In this document: positions 46,695 through 60,600 of the stretch, in pieces
How the letters are laid out: each line of letters opens with the position of its first letter
Numbering within the stretch: the first letter of the stretch is position 1
Source: Saururus chinensis
Taxonomy: Eukaryota > Streptophyta > Magnoliopsida > Piperales > Saururaceae
DNA length: 64,000 bases
Direction of reading: 5' to 3'
Assembly (NCBI GenBank): GCA_035235625.1
Contig: CP141140.1
Coordinates: 23,456,685-23,520,684, forward strand
The notes under the pieces: model-generated
The model's input: the letters and a program-made list of their open reading frames with translations, nothing else
The model's database searches: none
What the model was told of the DNA's origin: nothing
Translations under genes and position numbers: made by a program

Positions 46695-47330
46695 CTAAAA
46701 AAACATATACAAGCCTCCATTAATAAGCTGATTTTTCTTTTAATAAGCCTCTGTTAAAAAATATTGTTTCTCTTTCTCACTCTATAAACTATTTTATCCT
46801 CTTTCTACTACAAAATAAATTTTCTCCTTCCCACACTACAAGGCATCCAAGTTTTTTCATAATATTGTATAAGCAAATTTTTTCTTAATACTATATAAGC
46901 TTACCTTGTAAAAAATTTAGATGTCTAAATACACTACAGAGGGATGCTTCAATGCTTAATATAAAAAGTAAAATTATATTTTAATAAAAAAAGAGAAAAG
47001 AGTATTAAAAAGTTGCGGAGTACAAAAGAGAAAAAATATTTTTTAATAAAAGTCAAACTAGATAAGAGAGTGAGAAAGAGGGTTTATTGATGGAGGCGGT
47101 AAAAGCTTTTTTGGTACAGGACGGAATAAGGTTAAAGTAGGAAGTTAAGTATTTTTTTACGTAGGCCGTATAAAAGAAGACGTAAACGTCTTTTTCAGAA
47201 ACGTAATCTTATATCATGTGAGATCGCGGACAAACATACGTGGTTGGCTCTTATGACTTCATCAAAAGCCTCTTTAATTAAGCTTCACTAGGGGATTTAG
47301 AATTCCCATTCTTCCCGTTGGAAATCTTGT
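46490..47330. repeat. Foldback: inverted copy of the repeat's end
   Basis: The stretch 47140-47330 is the inverted complement of 46490-46680. It shares 'cccctagtgaagctt', 'cataagagccaac', 'cacgtg/catgtg' and 'aaagacgtttacg' landmarks. The intervening AT-rich DNA is itself partly complementary. A further direct fragment ('gaggcctctggtgaag') lies at 47355-47420. This may be a foldback or MITE-like element whose left half was tandemly duplicated. Confidence 0.75.
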
Positions 47331-47419
47331 CATTCTCAATGAATTCAAATCTATAGTGAAGCTTCACGAGAGAGGCCTCTGGTGAAGTCATAATGGCCAA
47401 TCACATGTGCTTGTTACGT

Positions 47420-49168
47420 TGTTATGCTGGTCTAGTAAAAATGGGCTTTTGAATGGTAGTTGTTGATTCACTTCCTGAGTTACTGCTGGTATAGGAGAAG
47501 CCCATGAACTGTGTTGTGCCCTCTCCCCCATTCCCATTCTTCATTGCCATCCCTGATGAAGACACCCAAATCTTGCTATGCCCAGGTCTTAATGGTGTCT
47601 CGTTGGAAGTAGGGGCAGATGGGAGGGGCCTCCACAAATTTGAGCCATTAGAAGGTTGTCAGCTGTCATGGCGTCATCCTCGCTTCCTCCCTGCACACTG
47701 ATGGTTCCCGCACTTAGGATGGAGGTAATAGGCACCCCACTTTGAGTAGGAATAGTCCCACGCAAAGCTATTGTCATGATCCACACCACTGGCTTACATG
47801 CCGACAATCTCGTCTCCTCGTGATGCCGAAGCCAACCTGTATTTGATCTCACAAGTTGCTTGCAGTGAAAGTTGGAGCATGTTATCCTGTCACAGGTGGC
47901 TTCCACCGTTCCGGACTACAATAAAATTATGTTGTTGTGTACAATACAATTTTATTGTGGAGGTGGTGGACCACAATAAAATTTTACTATTATATTTAGT
48001 GGTAATTGTAATGACTCTGGCAAAAAAATGGTGCATGGGGAAGTAGGGCTAGCAACGACTTGTGTCAAGACGGCCTAGTCTAATCTATTTTTATTACTAC
48101 CTATTGGTAAATATAAATAAATATAGATGATCGCTGGTCTTAGCATGAATTTTCTCTTGAATTGTTAACTGTCCCAAAGAAAACGATGTTAGCTTGGACG
48201 ACAATATTATGTTTCATGTAACATATTGGTTTTTATCCAACAGCAAATTAGAACTATATATAATCAAGGTATGAAGAATGTGAATATGACGTCAATGGCT
48301 TACAGACCAGAAGCACAATTGAACTCAGTGTCTCAATCCGTGGAGCTAGGGCTGCCAACGTTATCCCTTCTACCACTATTCTTTGAATTGTGCAACTAAG
48401 AAGTTCAACAATAGAGTTAATTTATAAATTCAACTATTCCCCCCTCTCTCAAAATGTAAACATTGTTTAAAATCTTTTTATTCGCTGTTAACACTATCTT
48501 TGCCTTATATAATTCTATGTAGGTTGTTATTGAGAGGACGATAAGTTGAAGTGGATGAACATGCCGAGATTAATTTTGAAAAGGTATTTGGTTTTTGCAT
48601 TTTGTGTTAGTTTTGAATTCGAGGGGGGCCACATTAGTTTTATGTGAAGTGGATGAACATGCCGAGATTAGTTTTATGTCTAATCTTATTTTTAGGAGGT
48701 TAATGGAGTTCCTTGTTGTTCAACTGCTTCTCAATGGCTTAGGCAAGTTATAAGCTGGAGGCAAAATTTATGTTAGGCTAGATTGATATACCTAGTCATT
48801 CATTCCCTAAAATTGGACAAAGATTCGTTAAGAGATGCTCTATTGTTTCTTGCTAGATTATGTGTTAGTAACTTAGGTTAGATGCATTAATTGATTGACA
48901 CGTAAATTTTGCCTAGTGCTCCTTAGTTCTTCTTATGTTTTGGATGTTGTAAATTGTCATGCAAGACACTATTCTTGTTAATTTTTTAAGACTTAATTGC
49001 AAGTATGATCTAGATTGGAAGAGTAGAAAAATGTTATTTTACTTGGTACTCGTGTGATGCTTTGTTAATTAATTAGTTTTACTTGGAATTTTTCTATATG
49101 CTTCAAATTTTGCAGGCTGGCCAAGAATGAAAACTAATAAATAAGATTTGCTGAAAAAAACCTACTTC
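47420..49168. other. Unassigned DNA upstream of the FRS pseudogene
   Basis: A GC-richer patch at 47480-47920 has overlapping minus-strand open frames up to 105 codons, but none with a recognised domain. A 25-bp phrase 'gaagtggatgaacatgccga' recurs at 48550 and 48647. Part of 48500-49168 may be the 5' leader of the pseudogene. Confidence 0.4.
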
Positions 49169-49170
49169 AA

Positions 49171-51895
49171 ATGGAAAGTATAGAAAATGATTTTGGTGAA
49201 TCACATGTTCCCTTACAGGGGAATACAATACAACAGAGTCTTCAAGGCCAAAACGTTGGGATGTCTTTTCTACAGAGTGTGAGGCTTATGAATTTTACAA
49301 TAGGTATGCCCAGAATGTAGGGTTTATCATTCATCAAGTTAGTACCTGCACAAATAAAAAGGGTGAAAGGTGCTATAGAAATTTTTTTTGATCCAAAGAT
49401 GGTCAGCATCTAGTGGATAAGAGATGGTAAAATCCACAAAATCCTTGCCCAAAAACAAGAGTAGGATGTGAAGCATGTTTGATTATTAGTTTGCAAAATG
49501 GTACATGGTGTATCCAAATTTTCCAAGAAGAACATAATCATGAGTTGGCACATCAAGACTCTATTCATAGGTGAAGGTCGCAAAGGAGAATGACGATTGT
49601 TCAAATTGTTGTAGCTGACATAGTTGATAGCTCAGGGATACGCCCTAAGGAAGCTATTGAATTTATGGCTAAGCAAGTGGTTTTGAAAACCTTGATTTTC
49701 TTCAAGAGGATTATAATAATTATTTATGTACAAAGCACCAGAAAGCAATTGAAATGGGAGATGCAATAGCAATACTCAAGTATTTGAAAGAGAGGCAACC
49801 AAAATTCATCATTTGTATATGATATGCAATTTGATGAGGAATCCAAGATTGCGATTTTTTTTGGTAGATTCAATTTATATTTTGGATTATCATTATTTTG
49901 GGGATGTAATGTGTTTTGATACTACATATAGGACAAATAAATATAATTGCCCATTTGGCCTTTTTGTTAATTTAAATCATAACAAAATGACCATCATTTT
50001 TGGTGTTGTTTGTTATATGATGAAACAATCCAAAGTTTTTAGTGGTTATTTTAAACATTCATAAAGACCATGGGGGGTGGTAAACAACCAAAGACAATTT
50101 TAACTTATCAAGATAAGGGAATGGCTAATGGAATAGCTTTAGCTCTACCACAAACTCATCATCGTATATGCGTGTGACATATGTATCGAAATGCTTGTAA
50201 GCACCTTAGCCATACATTTAATACAATTATTGATGGTAAGAAGCCATTTGCACAATATTTTAACCGATGCATTTATGATTATGAGAATGAGGAAGACTTC
50301 TTGAAGGCATGGGAAAATATGCTTGCTAAGTATGATCTTCATGGAAATGTATGGTTAGAAGGGTTATTTAAAGAAAAATAAAAATGGGCAATGGTTTATG
50401 GGCAACACATGTTCACAGGGGACATGAAATCTACACAGAGAAATGAAAGCATAAATAGTGTTTTAAGAGGTTACCTAAAATCCGTGCATAATTTATATAG
50501 ATTTTTTTTTATCACTATGAGAGACTTTTAGTTGATAGACACCACAAAGAAGGGTATGCTGAGTTTAAGATAAAATATTGTATGATGACTAGTACTATGA
50601 GTTCTTGTATCTTGAGGTATGCAAGAAGCACATATACACCAGTAATCTTCAAGATGATTGACTAGGAATATCTAAATTGTTTGAATTGTGTTGCCACAGA
50701 GGTGGTTGATGATGATGAGATGAAAAATTGTATAATTGCGATGGATCAAACACATCATAGACACATAGTGAAATATGACCCTTCGAACAATGCAGTTGAT
50801 TGCAATTGCAAGAAGTTTAATTTTTTGGGGATTTTATGTTGCCATGCTTTTAGGGTTCTTAATCATTTTAAAATACTAGACTTGTCGTCACAATATGTCT
50901 TAAAAAGATGGACAAAGGAAGCAAAATCTGGTTGTGTTATTAATCGCCATGGTTCTATAATTGAGGCAGACCAAATGTTGCTATGGTAAGACGTAATAAT
51001 GAATTATGCTTTGCTTTTAGGGACTTGGGATCAAAAGCTGCACTAACTAATGAAGCAACTCTATTTGCTTTAAACTATGTAGATAAAATTTTAAAAGAGG
51101 TACAAGAATGTAATGGTTGAGTCATTTCAGAACAAGTTGAGGATGCTAGCTCTCATGGTAGAGCCGGTGAAAGTCTTATTGTTTCAAGTGCTAAAGATAT
51201 ATCTTATAGTGAAAGTGGTAAAAAACAAATGAATGACTTGAATGATAGTGTAACATCCCTACTTGTTAAGGGATTTAAAGCAAGAGGAGGAAAGCGTGGC
51301 GGTCCCAGGTTAAAAAGTTGTCTTGAGAAACCTAAAAAGAATAAAACACTTACAAAGAAGAGAGCCACTAGACTAAATATGAATAGTTGTGGCTTGGTTT
51401 CACAGGTATCATAAATTTTTAACTTTTGAATTCTATACTAAATTGTGATGCTTTTCTAACATAGTTACTCCTGGTGCAGGGATTTAACCAAGGAGATCCA
51501 TGTGATTATGTACACACTCAACTCAATGCCCAAATGCTAGTGACGACCAATAACCAACATGGCTTTAGCATGATGCAGCTAATATTGGTAAAATTTAACT
51601 TCTTTCTTTTTGGAGTGAACATTATTATATATTTAGATATATTCAAAACTTACTAACAGAAAAAAGAGAGATGCAAGATGCTTCTACTTTTGATCCAATG
51701 CATAGATATTTGATTGCTAGTAATTCCTATTTGAGTTAGGTATGTTATAATACTTAGTATGTTGCATTTTTCGAAAGAAAAAAAGTTAAGTGGAACCATT
51801 TGTAGTTTTAACTTATATATTTGCAGGAGGCACCTACTATCATAGAACCTAATGGAGAAGCACACAATTGCAATGATGGAAGTAAATCTCAGTAG
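49171..51895 (+). pseudogene. FAR1-RELATED SEQUENCE (FRS/FHY3-FAR1 family) pseudogene
   Basis: The pieces follow FAR1 family order. The FAR1 zinc-binding domain is at about 49255-49570 (VFSTECEAYEFYNRYAQNVGF, TRVGCEACL, WCIQIFQEEHNHELA). The MULE-derived core is at about 49800-50530 (YHYFGDVMCFDTTYRTNKYN, PFGLFVNLNH, WENMLAKYDLHGNVWL). The SWIM zinc finger is at about 50770-50860 (VDCNCKKFNFLGILCCHAFRVL). A basic C-terminus (ARGGKRGGPRLKS) and short terminal exons after introns at 51407-51479 and near 51739-51826 follow. Intact members are nuclear transcription factors of light and shade signalling, domesticated from Mutator transposases. This copy has many stops and frameshifts; for example, a Cys of the FAR1 domain reads TGA, and the Trp after HRICV reads TGA. 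It cannot encode a full protein. No MULE termini were found around it. Confidence 0.82.
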
Positions 51896-51899
51896 ACTA

Positions 51900-52659
51900 A
51901 CTAGGTGTTCTACGAGGAATGGATGTTTTGATTAAATATACTTACTTGTTTGTTCATATCTAAAATGAAACAGGGTACTAAATCTTGATTACTATACTTT
52001 ATATTTGAGCATATTTTAGATATAAACCATATGCATGGGGTTTGAAGTTGTGCAGGACTATGATGACTTGTCATTCATTTAGAAGTAGTGCGCGCAAATA
52101 AAATATTGCAGCTATGCAGATTGAAAGAATAAAGTTATGTAGACAATGCCTAGCTTTTTGTTTTTTCCTTATTAAAGTTATGTAGATGATGCCTTTTTGT
52201 TTTTTTCTTATATTAAACTATCTAATTATTTTTGTGAACAACATATATGCTACCAGAAATTTGTTACAAGACTAATATCATTTTTTTATGAATAGTGTAT
52301 ATACTTCATTTCTGTTCATTCTCTTTCTTTGGAGTGTTTAGTAGTTAATGTTTTTTTTTTGTGAATAGCATATATGCTGCCAAAAATTTGTTACAATGAC
52401 TAATGTCATATTTTTGTGAACAATGTATATACTCCATTTCCGTTCATCCTTTGTTTTTTGTGAGTTTAGTTAGTGAAATATTATCCTCTGCTGTAATTGT
52501 TGAGTCGAGTTCCTTTTTTCCTATTAAGTAGTGATTTATATTAGATGAAGAAAATGGATTAAATGCAGTTAGTCCTACAACCCAGAAGAAATTATTAGAT
52601 GCACTTGGATCGGTGCCCCCACAACTTTATCTATTATACAGCAAGTGATACTGGGTCTA
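51900..52659. other. AT-rich spacer with a short tandem duplication
   Basis: A phrase of about 140 bp with 'catatatgct.ccaaaaatttgttac' occurs twice (about 52230-52345 and 52358-52455). No gene is supported. Confidence 0.5.
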
Positions 52660-52668
52660 TTCTACTAA

Positions 52669-54903
52669 GAGTTTTTTCATTATTACCTGGTCAAAGATAC
52701 AAATATTCCATATTTCCTGGTTTTGTAAAAAATATTCCATAGAACATGGGTTTACATGATATTTAGAAAAAAATAGACCAAAATACCCTTTCAATAAGGT
52801 TATGGTTTAAAATTGTATAAACTAGTTGTGACGATGCATAAACAAAGAGGAGATTGGAGCTCAATGACGATTTGTGATTTTCACCCGGCAGTTTTCATCA
52901 ACAACAAATTCCGATTTTTATTTGGCGATTGTTAGCCCACTTCATTGGCAATCGCTCTTCTTTGATTTTTGTCTAAAAATTTCTAACCACAAACTATTTA
53001 TCCATACAAAAGGAGATTAAGATATCATTGTAACTCAAAAAATGAATCTTGAGGGACTATCCTGGGAGAACATGGCTATATAAGAATGGAGAAGGATGTA
53101 GATGCAGAGGAATGACACTATAGAATAGCCATGATAGCCTCCTACCCTATTATGTAAAGAGGGATTCTAGTATGATTTTTTTTAAGCAAGTTTTACTATG
53201 TAGAACATCTTATGTAAGCATATACACGATCTCAGAGATTTTTATCCCTGACTTGATGAACAATTGTATAAATAACAAATATTGGCAAATATCATGTTAG
53301 TAATAATATGACGAATATCGTGTTATCAATAACACGCTATGACGAATAACCTATTATAGTATATGCTATATATCATATTATCATTAATACGTATTGTTGG
53401 CATATCGTGTTATTAATAACATGCTATGTCAAATATCATATTATCAATAACACACGTGTTGTTGATATAGAGGGTATCGTACCGTATTGTATTATCAATA
53501 ACACGTATTGTTGGCATATTGTGTTATCGATAACACGCTATGGCGAATATCATGTTATCGATGACACGCTATGACAAATATCATGTTATAGTAATGCAAT
53601 ATAGAGGAAAATAAATAACACGTCTTGTTGGCATATCAAGTTATTGATAACACGCTATGCCACAATATTATATTATCAATAACACGCTATGGTGAATCTC
53701 ATGTTATTGATAATACGCTTTGGTGAATATTGTATTATCGTATATGCGATATAGAGGATATCGTAGCATCTTGTATTATTAATAACACGTATTGTTGACA
53801 TATCATGTTATCGATGACACGCTATGACAAATATCATGTTATAGTAATGAGATATAGAGGAAAATAAATAACACGTCTTGTTGGCATATCTTGTTATTAA
53901 TAAGACGCTATGCCACAATATCGTGTTATCGATAACACTATATGGCGAATCTCATGTTATTGATAATACACTATAACAAATATCGTGTTATTGATAATAC
54001 GCTTTGGCAAACATTGTATTATCATATATGCGATATAGAGGATATCGTAGCATATTATATTATCAATAACACACATTGTTAGCATATTGTGTTATCGATA
54101 ACACGCTATGGCGAATATCATGTTATCGTACATGCGATATAAAGGATATCATATTATGGGTTGTTGGCTCAAAGAATACATATCGTATTATCAAAAATAT
54201 GTTTTATTGACATATCGAGTTATCATATATACGATATGGATTAAGTGTTGGACACAGGCCATGCGGAGCATGAGATCTTTGGTCCGTTTAGTGGGAGCCA
54301 TCCTCTCGTTTTCGCATTCTTAGAAGTCTCGCGAGTCATGTAAAGTGGATGCAGTCTACCCGATTTCATTTGGATTCGTTGTACTCCCAAAAATCCTTTC
54401 TTTTTGCAGCGTTCAATCACCATTTGAGGCAAGTATCCAGAGTCATTCAATCCATTCTAAACGAAACCCAATTTTTCAAATTGCCTGAACATTCTGTTTG
54501 TTGCAATTTAGCAAGCACTAAAGTGACTTCCTTTGATTCCCCATTTTAAATTTTGTGGTTTTCATCTTTTTTACCTAGGAACCAATTTTTAGATTGAAAC
54601 TGGGAGGTGGCTCTCTTCTGGTTTGTTCTCTAGAAGAAAGGATTGAGGAGAAATTTTTTAATTTCTATCGATCATCATTAAGTAGGTGATTTGTTTTCTA
54701 TATGCTGAGTATTTTGATTTTGCTCATACAAATTTGTGCCATCATCGGTAATTTTTCACCAATAATGAGCTAAGTGCTTGGGTATAGGTTTAGTTGTGAC
54801 CTAATGGTATATTTGTCCTAAACCAGGTCATATGGGATTAAGTGTAAAAATCCAAGGAATATGGAATATTTGTATATGAAGCTAGGTAATATAGAAAAAA
54901 CTC
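52669..54903. mobile_element. 2.2-kb non-autonomous MULE
   Basis: The element begins GAGTTTTTTCATTATTACC and ends with the complement of GAGTTTTTTCTATATTACC. It is flanked by perfect 9-bp duplications TTCTACTAA (52660-52668 and 54904-54912). The termini match those of the 11-kb MULE over the first bases and in internal words ('atattccatat', 'catatgacctgg'). It lacks transposase and Ulp1-like coding. Almost half of it (53270-54235) is an array of the palindromic motif that also fills the large element's introns. It could have been mobilised in trans by a relative of the large copy. Confidence 0.93.
53270..54235. repeat. Palindromic-motif tandem array with ~285-bp higher-order period
   Basis: The basic unit is 'aatatcgtgttatcgataacacgctatggcg' in type (about 31-45 bp), with many variants. 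Exact CGTGTTATCGATAACAC or TGTGTTATCGATAACACG forms occur near 53521, 53929 and 54088. Landmark phrases 'gatatagaggatatcgta' recur at about 53466, 53751 and 54033, giving a higher-order period close to 285 bp over three copies. Confidence 0.88.
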
Positions 54904-54912
54904 TTCTACTAA

Positions 54913-55257
54913 AGAATAGATGCATGATACATCTTCATACTAGAAATCAACATGTCGTCTTCCTCGGGTGCACAACACAAACAGTGTTAAATAAAGTAAC
55001 TGTAATGCCTCGAACCAATTGTATTAGAATCCATTACAGTTTAAACCATATTGCAAAACATATTATTAATAGAGAAACTCTGAAAATGTAGTAGAAGTTT
55101 AAATCACCAAGATAGGAGTCAAAACATGGAAAAAAAGAACAGCATGTAACGCGTTTGCTCAGCAAATACACTTTCCAATTCAATAAAGCTAAGAAAAAAC
55201 TTAGGGATAAACTCTGCAAAGTACTTGATTAACTAGCTAGCATTTTTACACAATCAA
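54913..55257. other. Unassigned spacer
   Basis: No gene is supported between the small MULE and the NACA pseudogene units. Confidence 0.4.
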
Positions 55258-55339
55258 CAATATGGAGACAACAACCATTTAGAAAGCTGCTATCCCAGAA
55301 AAAGTACTAATATAAATGCTAAAGTCTCATGGCTCGTTT

Positions 55340-55905
<566 letters not shown>

Positions 55906-56232
55906 TATAAAATAATATGGAATAGAAATATTAATACATAGGTCTTGTTCAAGTAAGGTAAAAAAAAGGGATGGTAAAACCAAACCAAAAATTATATATG
56001 AATACAACAGGTTAATCGGTGTTGTAAAAGCCCAAATGTAGTAAGCTTCATGGCCACTCACAAGAGGTAATAGTAGCTGCTACTCCTCCCCAGTGTAATG
56101 GAATATTGCTCCTCTAGTGGAAAGGCTTCAAGAAAAGCCTCTGTCAACAAAGGGGAGATAGCAGCAACCATTTAAAAAGCTGCTATCCTAAAAAAAGTAT
56201 AATTATAAATGCTAAAGTCTGATGGCTCATTT

Positions 56233-56730
56233 CTAGGCATTGAGCCCCCATAATTGCACTAACAATGTCACAGTTATTAGCCTTGAGAGCCTTGACTGCC
56301 TTTGCTGTAGAAACTCCAGCCTACGTCATCACCAAATCAATGTCTCGTTCTCTCCCTCTTCCTCCTCAGCTTGCGGGGCTGGTGAGACATCCGGTTTCAC
56401 CATCACACTGCTAATATTTGGCGTCCTAAATTGTTGGGCTGCTTGTGTCTGCATCTGGGAGCAGAGGTCCTCATTTTTGCCTCCCCAAGTATAACATACA
56501 ACTCAGACTTTGGGCTCTGGAAGACATCAGGTTTTGAGATCAAACAAAACCTGAAATGAAAACACAAGAGTGCAACACTTAAGGAAACAACTTCAGCTTT
56601 TCACAAGTAATTAATTTTTATTATGTTATTAACTTACGTTTTCTGGTTCTCTTGATGGTAACCCTACCAACACCTTTGTCAGGCACCATCCCAAGCTTCA
56701 ACTAGCTTTCCCAAGCTGCAATGTTTTCAT
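56233..56730 (-). pseudogene. NACA: NACA-like pseudogene, copy 2
   Basis: This is a second, more decayed copy of the same exons, about 894 bp to the right of copy 1. It carries UBA-like residues (DLVMT.AGVSTAKAVKALKA) near 56333-56250 and the splice-donor exon boundary near 56637. An in-frame stop lies in the UBA stretch, and the acidic linker is shortened. The Copia fossil interrupts the duplicated unit at 56920. Confidence 0.75.
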
Positions 56731-56919
56731 CTATAAAATAAGATGGAATAGAAATATTAGTACATAAGTCTTGCTTAAGTAAGGTATAAAAAAAGATGGT
56801 AAAACAGATCCAAAAAATTATATATGAATACAACGGGTTAATCGGTGTTGTAGAAGTGGAAATGCATGCTTCCTGCCACTCACAAGAGGTAATAGCAGCA
56901 GCTGCTCCCCAGTGATAAT

Positions 56920-57607
56920 TGTTGGTTTTGACGTGATATAAAAACAGAAACCAGGCGCCGTTTTGTTTGACTTTTCTTGTGTTGAGCCGATTGATCGCCC
57001 TGTCACCCGATCGATCGCCCCGTTTGAACGGTTGCTGCCCCGATCAAACGGCTTAACGGATTTCTGAAAAAAAGAACAGTCGCGATGATTTACGCGACGG
57101 GTGATTATAAACTTAGCCGTTTTCGTTTCGTAGGATATGATTATGATCACAGACCGACGGGAAAAACAGAGAGCACAAAACAGACAGAAAACAGAGAGCG
57201 CTCCTTTCTTTTTCATCAGTCCTTTCTCTGGTTCTCTGAGAGGAAAATTCTAGGAAACCACTCCCTCTATTCTCTTTGATTTTTTGAGTTCTTCACTGAG
57301 CAATAGAGTCTACCCCGATTGAGATCCTGCCTGTTTGAGTGGAAGTGCACCTTCAAATGGGTTGTGTGGTTCGTTGTATCTCAGGAACGGAACGCTTTGG
57401 AACACCTGTGCACGGAGGGCAGCATATCTGTTTCAAGGATAGCGTGTAACGCGCCTCGAACCGGGTTCATTAATTTCTCTTTTCTATGGTATTAAATTTA
57501 TTTACATATATATATATATATTTGTGAATATATGTGTGTGTGATGATTTGCATGTTAATTGTAATTTGTATTCAATCTGCAATCTATATTTTGTAGTAAC
57601 CCCAACA
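56920..57607 (+). repeat. Copia fossil 5' LTR
   Basis: A 688-bp LTR opening TGTTGGTTTTGACG and closing GTAACCCCAACA. Confidence 0.93.
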
Positions 57608-60600
57608 ATCTTGAAACAGATACATGTGATTGTGTTGATTGAATACTGCAATTATGGGTGTTGACAAATCTCTAAAACCTAAGAAGTTTGATGGAAAAAA
57701 TTTCATGAGATGGCAGACAAAAATGAAGTTTTGGCTGACACAGTTAAACATATTCTATGTGGTTTCTGATGCTATTGTTGATAAGACTGTTTCTTCTGAA
57801 TCTGATAAGACTGTAAGTTCTTCTGAAATTGGAATTGATAAGACTCATGATAGTGAGAAATTCAAACAAGATGATGAACTATGCCATGGTCAAATTCTTA
57901 GTGTTTTGAGCAATGAACTGTATGATTTGCATGTGAACACTAAAACTGCCAAAGAATTATGGGATACCCTTGATAAAAAATTTGGAAAAGAACATGAAGG
58001 GGAAGAAAAGTATGTTGTGGGAGAATATTTTAACTATAAGATGGTTGATAACAAATCTGTTAGAGACTAGGTAATTGAAATATAGAATTTGGTAGCTAAG
58101 ATCATTGGGAAAGGAATTCCCGTTGACGAGAGGCTCCAAGTTCCTGCTCTTATCGACAAACTACCACCCTCATGGCAGGATTTTCAAATTACCTTGAAGC
58201 ACAAGAGGGACGCCATGTCTGTTGATGACTTGATAGTGGCCATTCAAATTGAAGAGAAGCACAGGGGTAAGATGAAAGTCTTGCAAGTTACTTCTTATGT
58301 GGCCAATGAGAGTGCTCAAGCTAATGTTGTGGAAGGGAAACCCAAGTTTTTTTGTAACAAGAAGAAGAACAAGAAGTTTAAAAATCAGCCTCTCAAACCT
58401 AGTTCAAATATCAAAAAGGATGAGAAGTTGAAAGTTTGTTGGGTCTGTGGGAAACTTGGACATTTTGCAAACAAGTGCAAGGAGAAGAAAGGCCAGGACC
58501 AGAGTCATGGTGGGGCTGCATCTTCTGCTCAAGCTACGGTTGTTATTTCAGATGACAGGTTAGTAGTAACTAATTCTGAAATTAACTTGGCATGTGAACC
58601 TACTGATTGGGTTGATACAGGAGCAACTGTTCACATCGGTGTTAATGTTTCTTCTTTTTCTTTCTATCAGGAAGTAAAGGATAGGACAATGACGATGGGG
58701 AACTCCTCTGTGGCTAGAGTTCATGGAGTTGGAAGTGTGGACATCCGGTTTACATCGGGGAACACCTTAACTCTCCATAATGTGTTGCACGTGCCAAGTG
58801 TGAGGAAGAACCTTGTTAGTGGAGTGCTTCTTATTAGTGTAGGATATAAATTAGTGTTTGAGTCAAATAAAGTTGTAATAACTAGACATGGTACTTTTGT
58901 TGGTAAAGGCTATGTGTGTGATGGTCTCTTTAAATTAAATTTGGTTTCTTATAATAACTCTTTATTTCAAGTAGATGACTCTTTAATTTGTCATGTTGAT
59001 TCTTTTGATATGTGGCATATGAGGCTAGGACATGTGAATTTTCAAATCATTAACAGAATGATGAATCTTGATTTGATTCCTAAGTTGCATGTTGAATCTC
59101 TTGATAAATGTGAAGTTTGTGTTCAAGCAAAACAACCTAGGAAACCATATAAATCCATTAATAGATCTACATGCTTGCTTGATTTGATTCACTCTGATAT
59201 TTGTGAGTTGAATGGATTATTGACTAGGGGTGGTATGAGATATTCATTACTTTTATTGATGATTACTCAAAATTTTGTCATGTATACTTGCTTAAGTCTA
59301 AAGATGAGGCTTTTGAGAAGTTTAAGGTTTATAAGATGGAGGTTGAGAATCAAACTGAGAGGCGGATCAAGCGACAAAGGTCTGATCGTGGTGGGAAGTA
59401 TTGTTCTATTGAACTTTGCAAATTTTGTGAAGATTAAGGAATAATACATGAAACCACAGCCCATCACTCTCCTCAATCTAATGGTGTGGCTGAAAGAAAG
59501 AATAGAACTTTTATAGATATGATAAATTCTATGCTTTCCTCTTCGGGTTTACCTAAAAATCTATGGGGAGAAGTAATTCTTTTAGCATGTATAATCTTAA
59601 ACCATGTGCCTCATAAAGGACAAAATGTAACCCCTTATGAATTAATGAAAGGAAGAAAACCAAGTTTAAAGTTCATTAAGGTTTGGGGATGTCTTGCTAA
59701 AGTTAAAATCCCAAATGTGAAGATGGACAAGCTAGGTTCTAAAACTTATGATGCAGTGTTCATTGGTTATGCACAAAATAGCAGAGCTTATCGGTTTTTA
59801 GTAATTGGGTTTGATAGGCATGATTATGCTCCCAATACTATTAAGGAGTCCGATGATGCAACATTCTTTGAGAATGTATTTCCTATGAAGGAAAAGCATA
59901 AGGCTGTAGTGCATAAAGAAGATGTTTCATCGTCTTCGACTCCTAGAATGGAAGATTCGGGAACTAATGTGGATGTTAGGAGATCTAAGAGAACTAGGAT
60001 AGAGAAGAACTTTGGGGATGACTTCTATACTTTCATGGTGGGGAATGAGGATCCTTTGACTTTTAATGAAGCTATGTCATCTAGTGAAGCTCCTTTATGG
60101 AAGGAAGCGGTACAGAGTGAGATGGATTCAATACTTGCACATGGGACGTGGGTTCTAATGAATCTACCTCCAAGGTTTAAACCAATTGGATGCAAGTGGA
60201 TATTCAAAAGAAAATATTATCCTGATGGATCTATTGAAAAGTACAAAGCTAGACTAGTGGCTAAAGGATATAATCAAAAGGAAGGTCAAGATTTCTTTGA
60301 CACATATTCTCCTGTGTCTATGATACCTACAATTCGAGTGCTTCTTGCATTGGCAACTCATTATAACCTCGAAATTCATCAAATGGATGTCAAAACAGCA
60401 TTTTTAAATGGTGAATTAGAGGAGGAAATTTATATGGAGCAGCCTGAAGGTTTTGTAGTTCCTGGTCAAGAAAGAAAAGTATGTAAGTTAGTAAGATCTC
60501 TCTATGGTTTAAAATAAGCTCCTAAACAATGACATCAAAAGTTTAATGATGTTCTTCTTTCTTATAACTTTGTTGTTTGTACTTCTGATAAATGCTTGTA

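Noticed and set aside
47422-47906. Possible gene in the GC-richer patch
   Set aside because: Several short overlapping frames with no shared domain or splice structure. It is left as unassigned.
53270-54235. CRISPR-like array
   Set aside because: The units are AT-rich, variable and palindromic, lack conserved repeat/spacer partition, and lie inside a plant MULE with TIRs and a target duplication.
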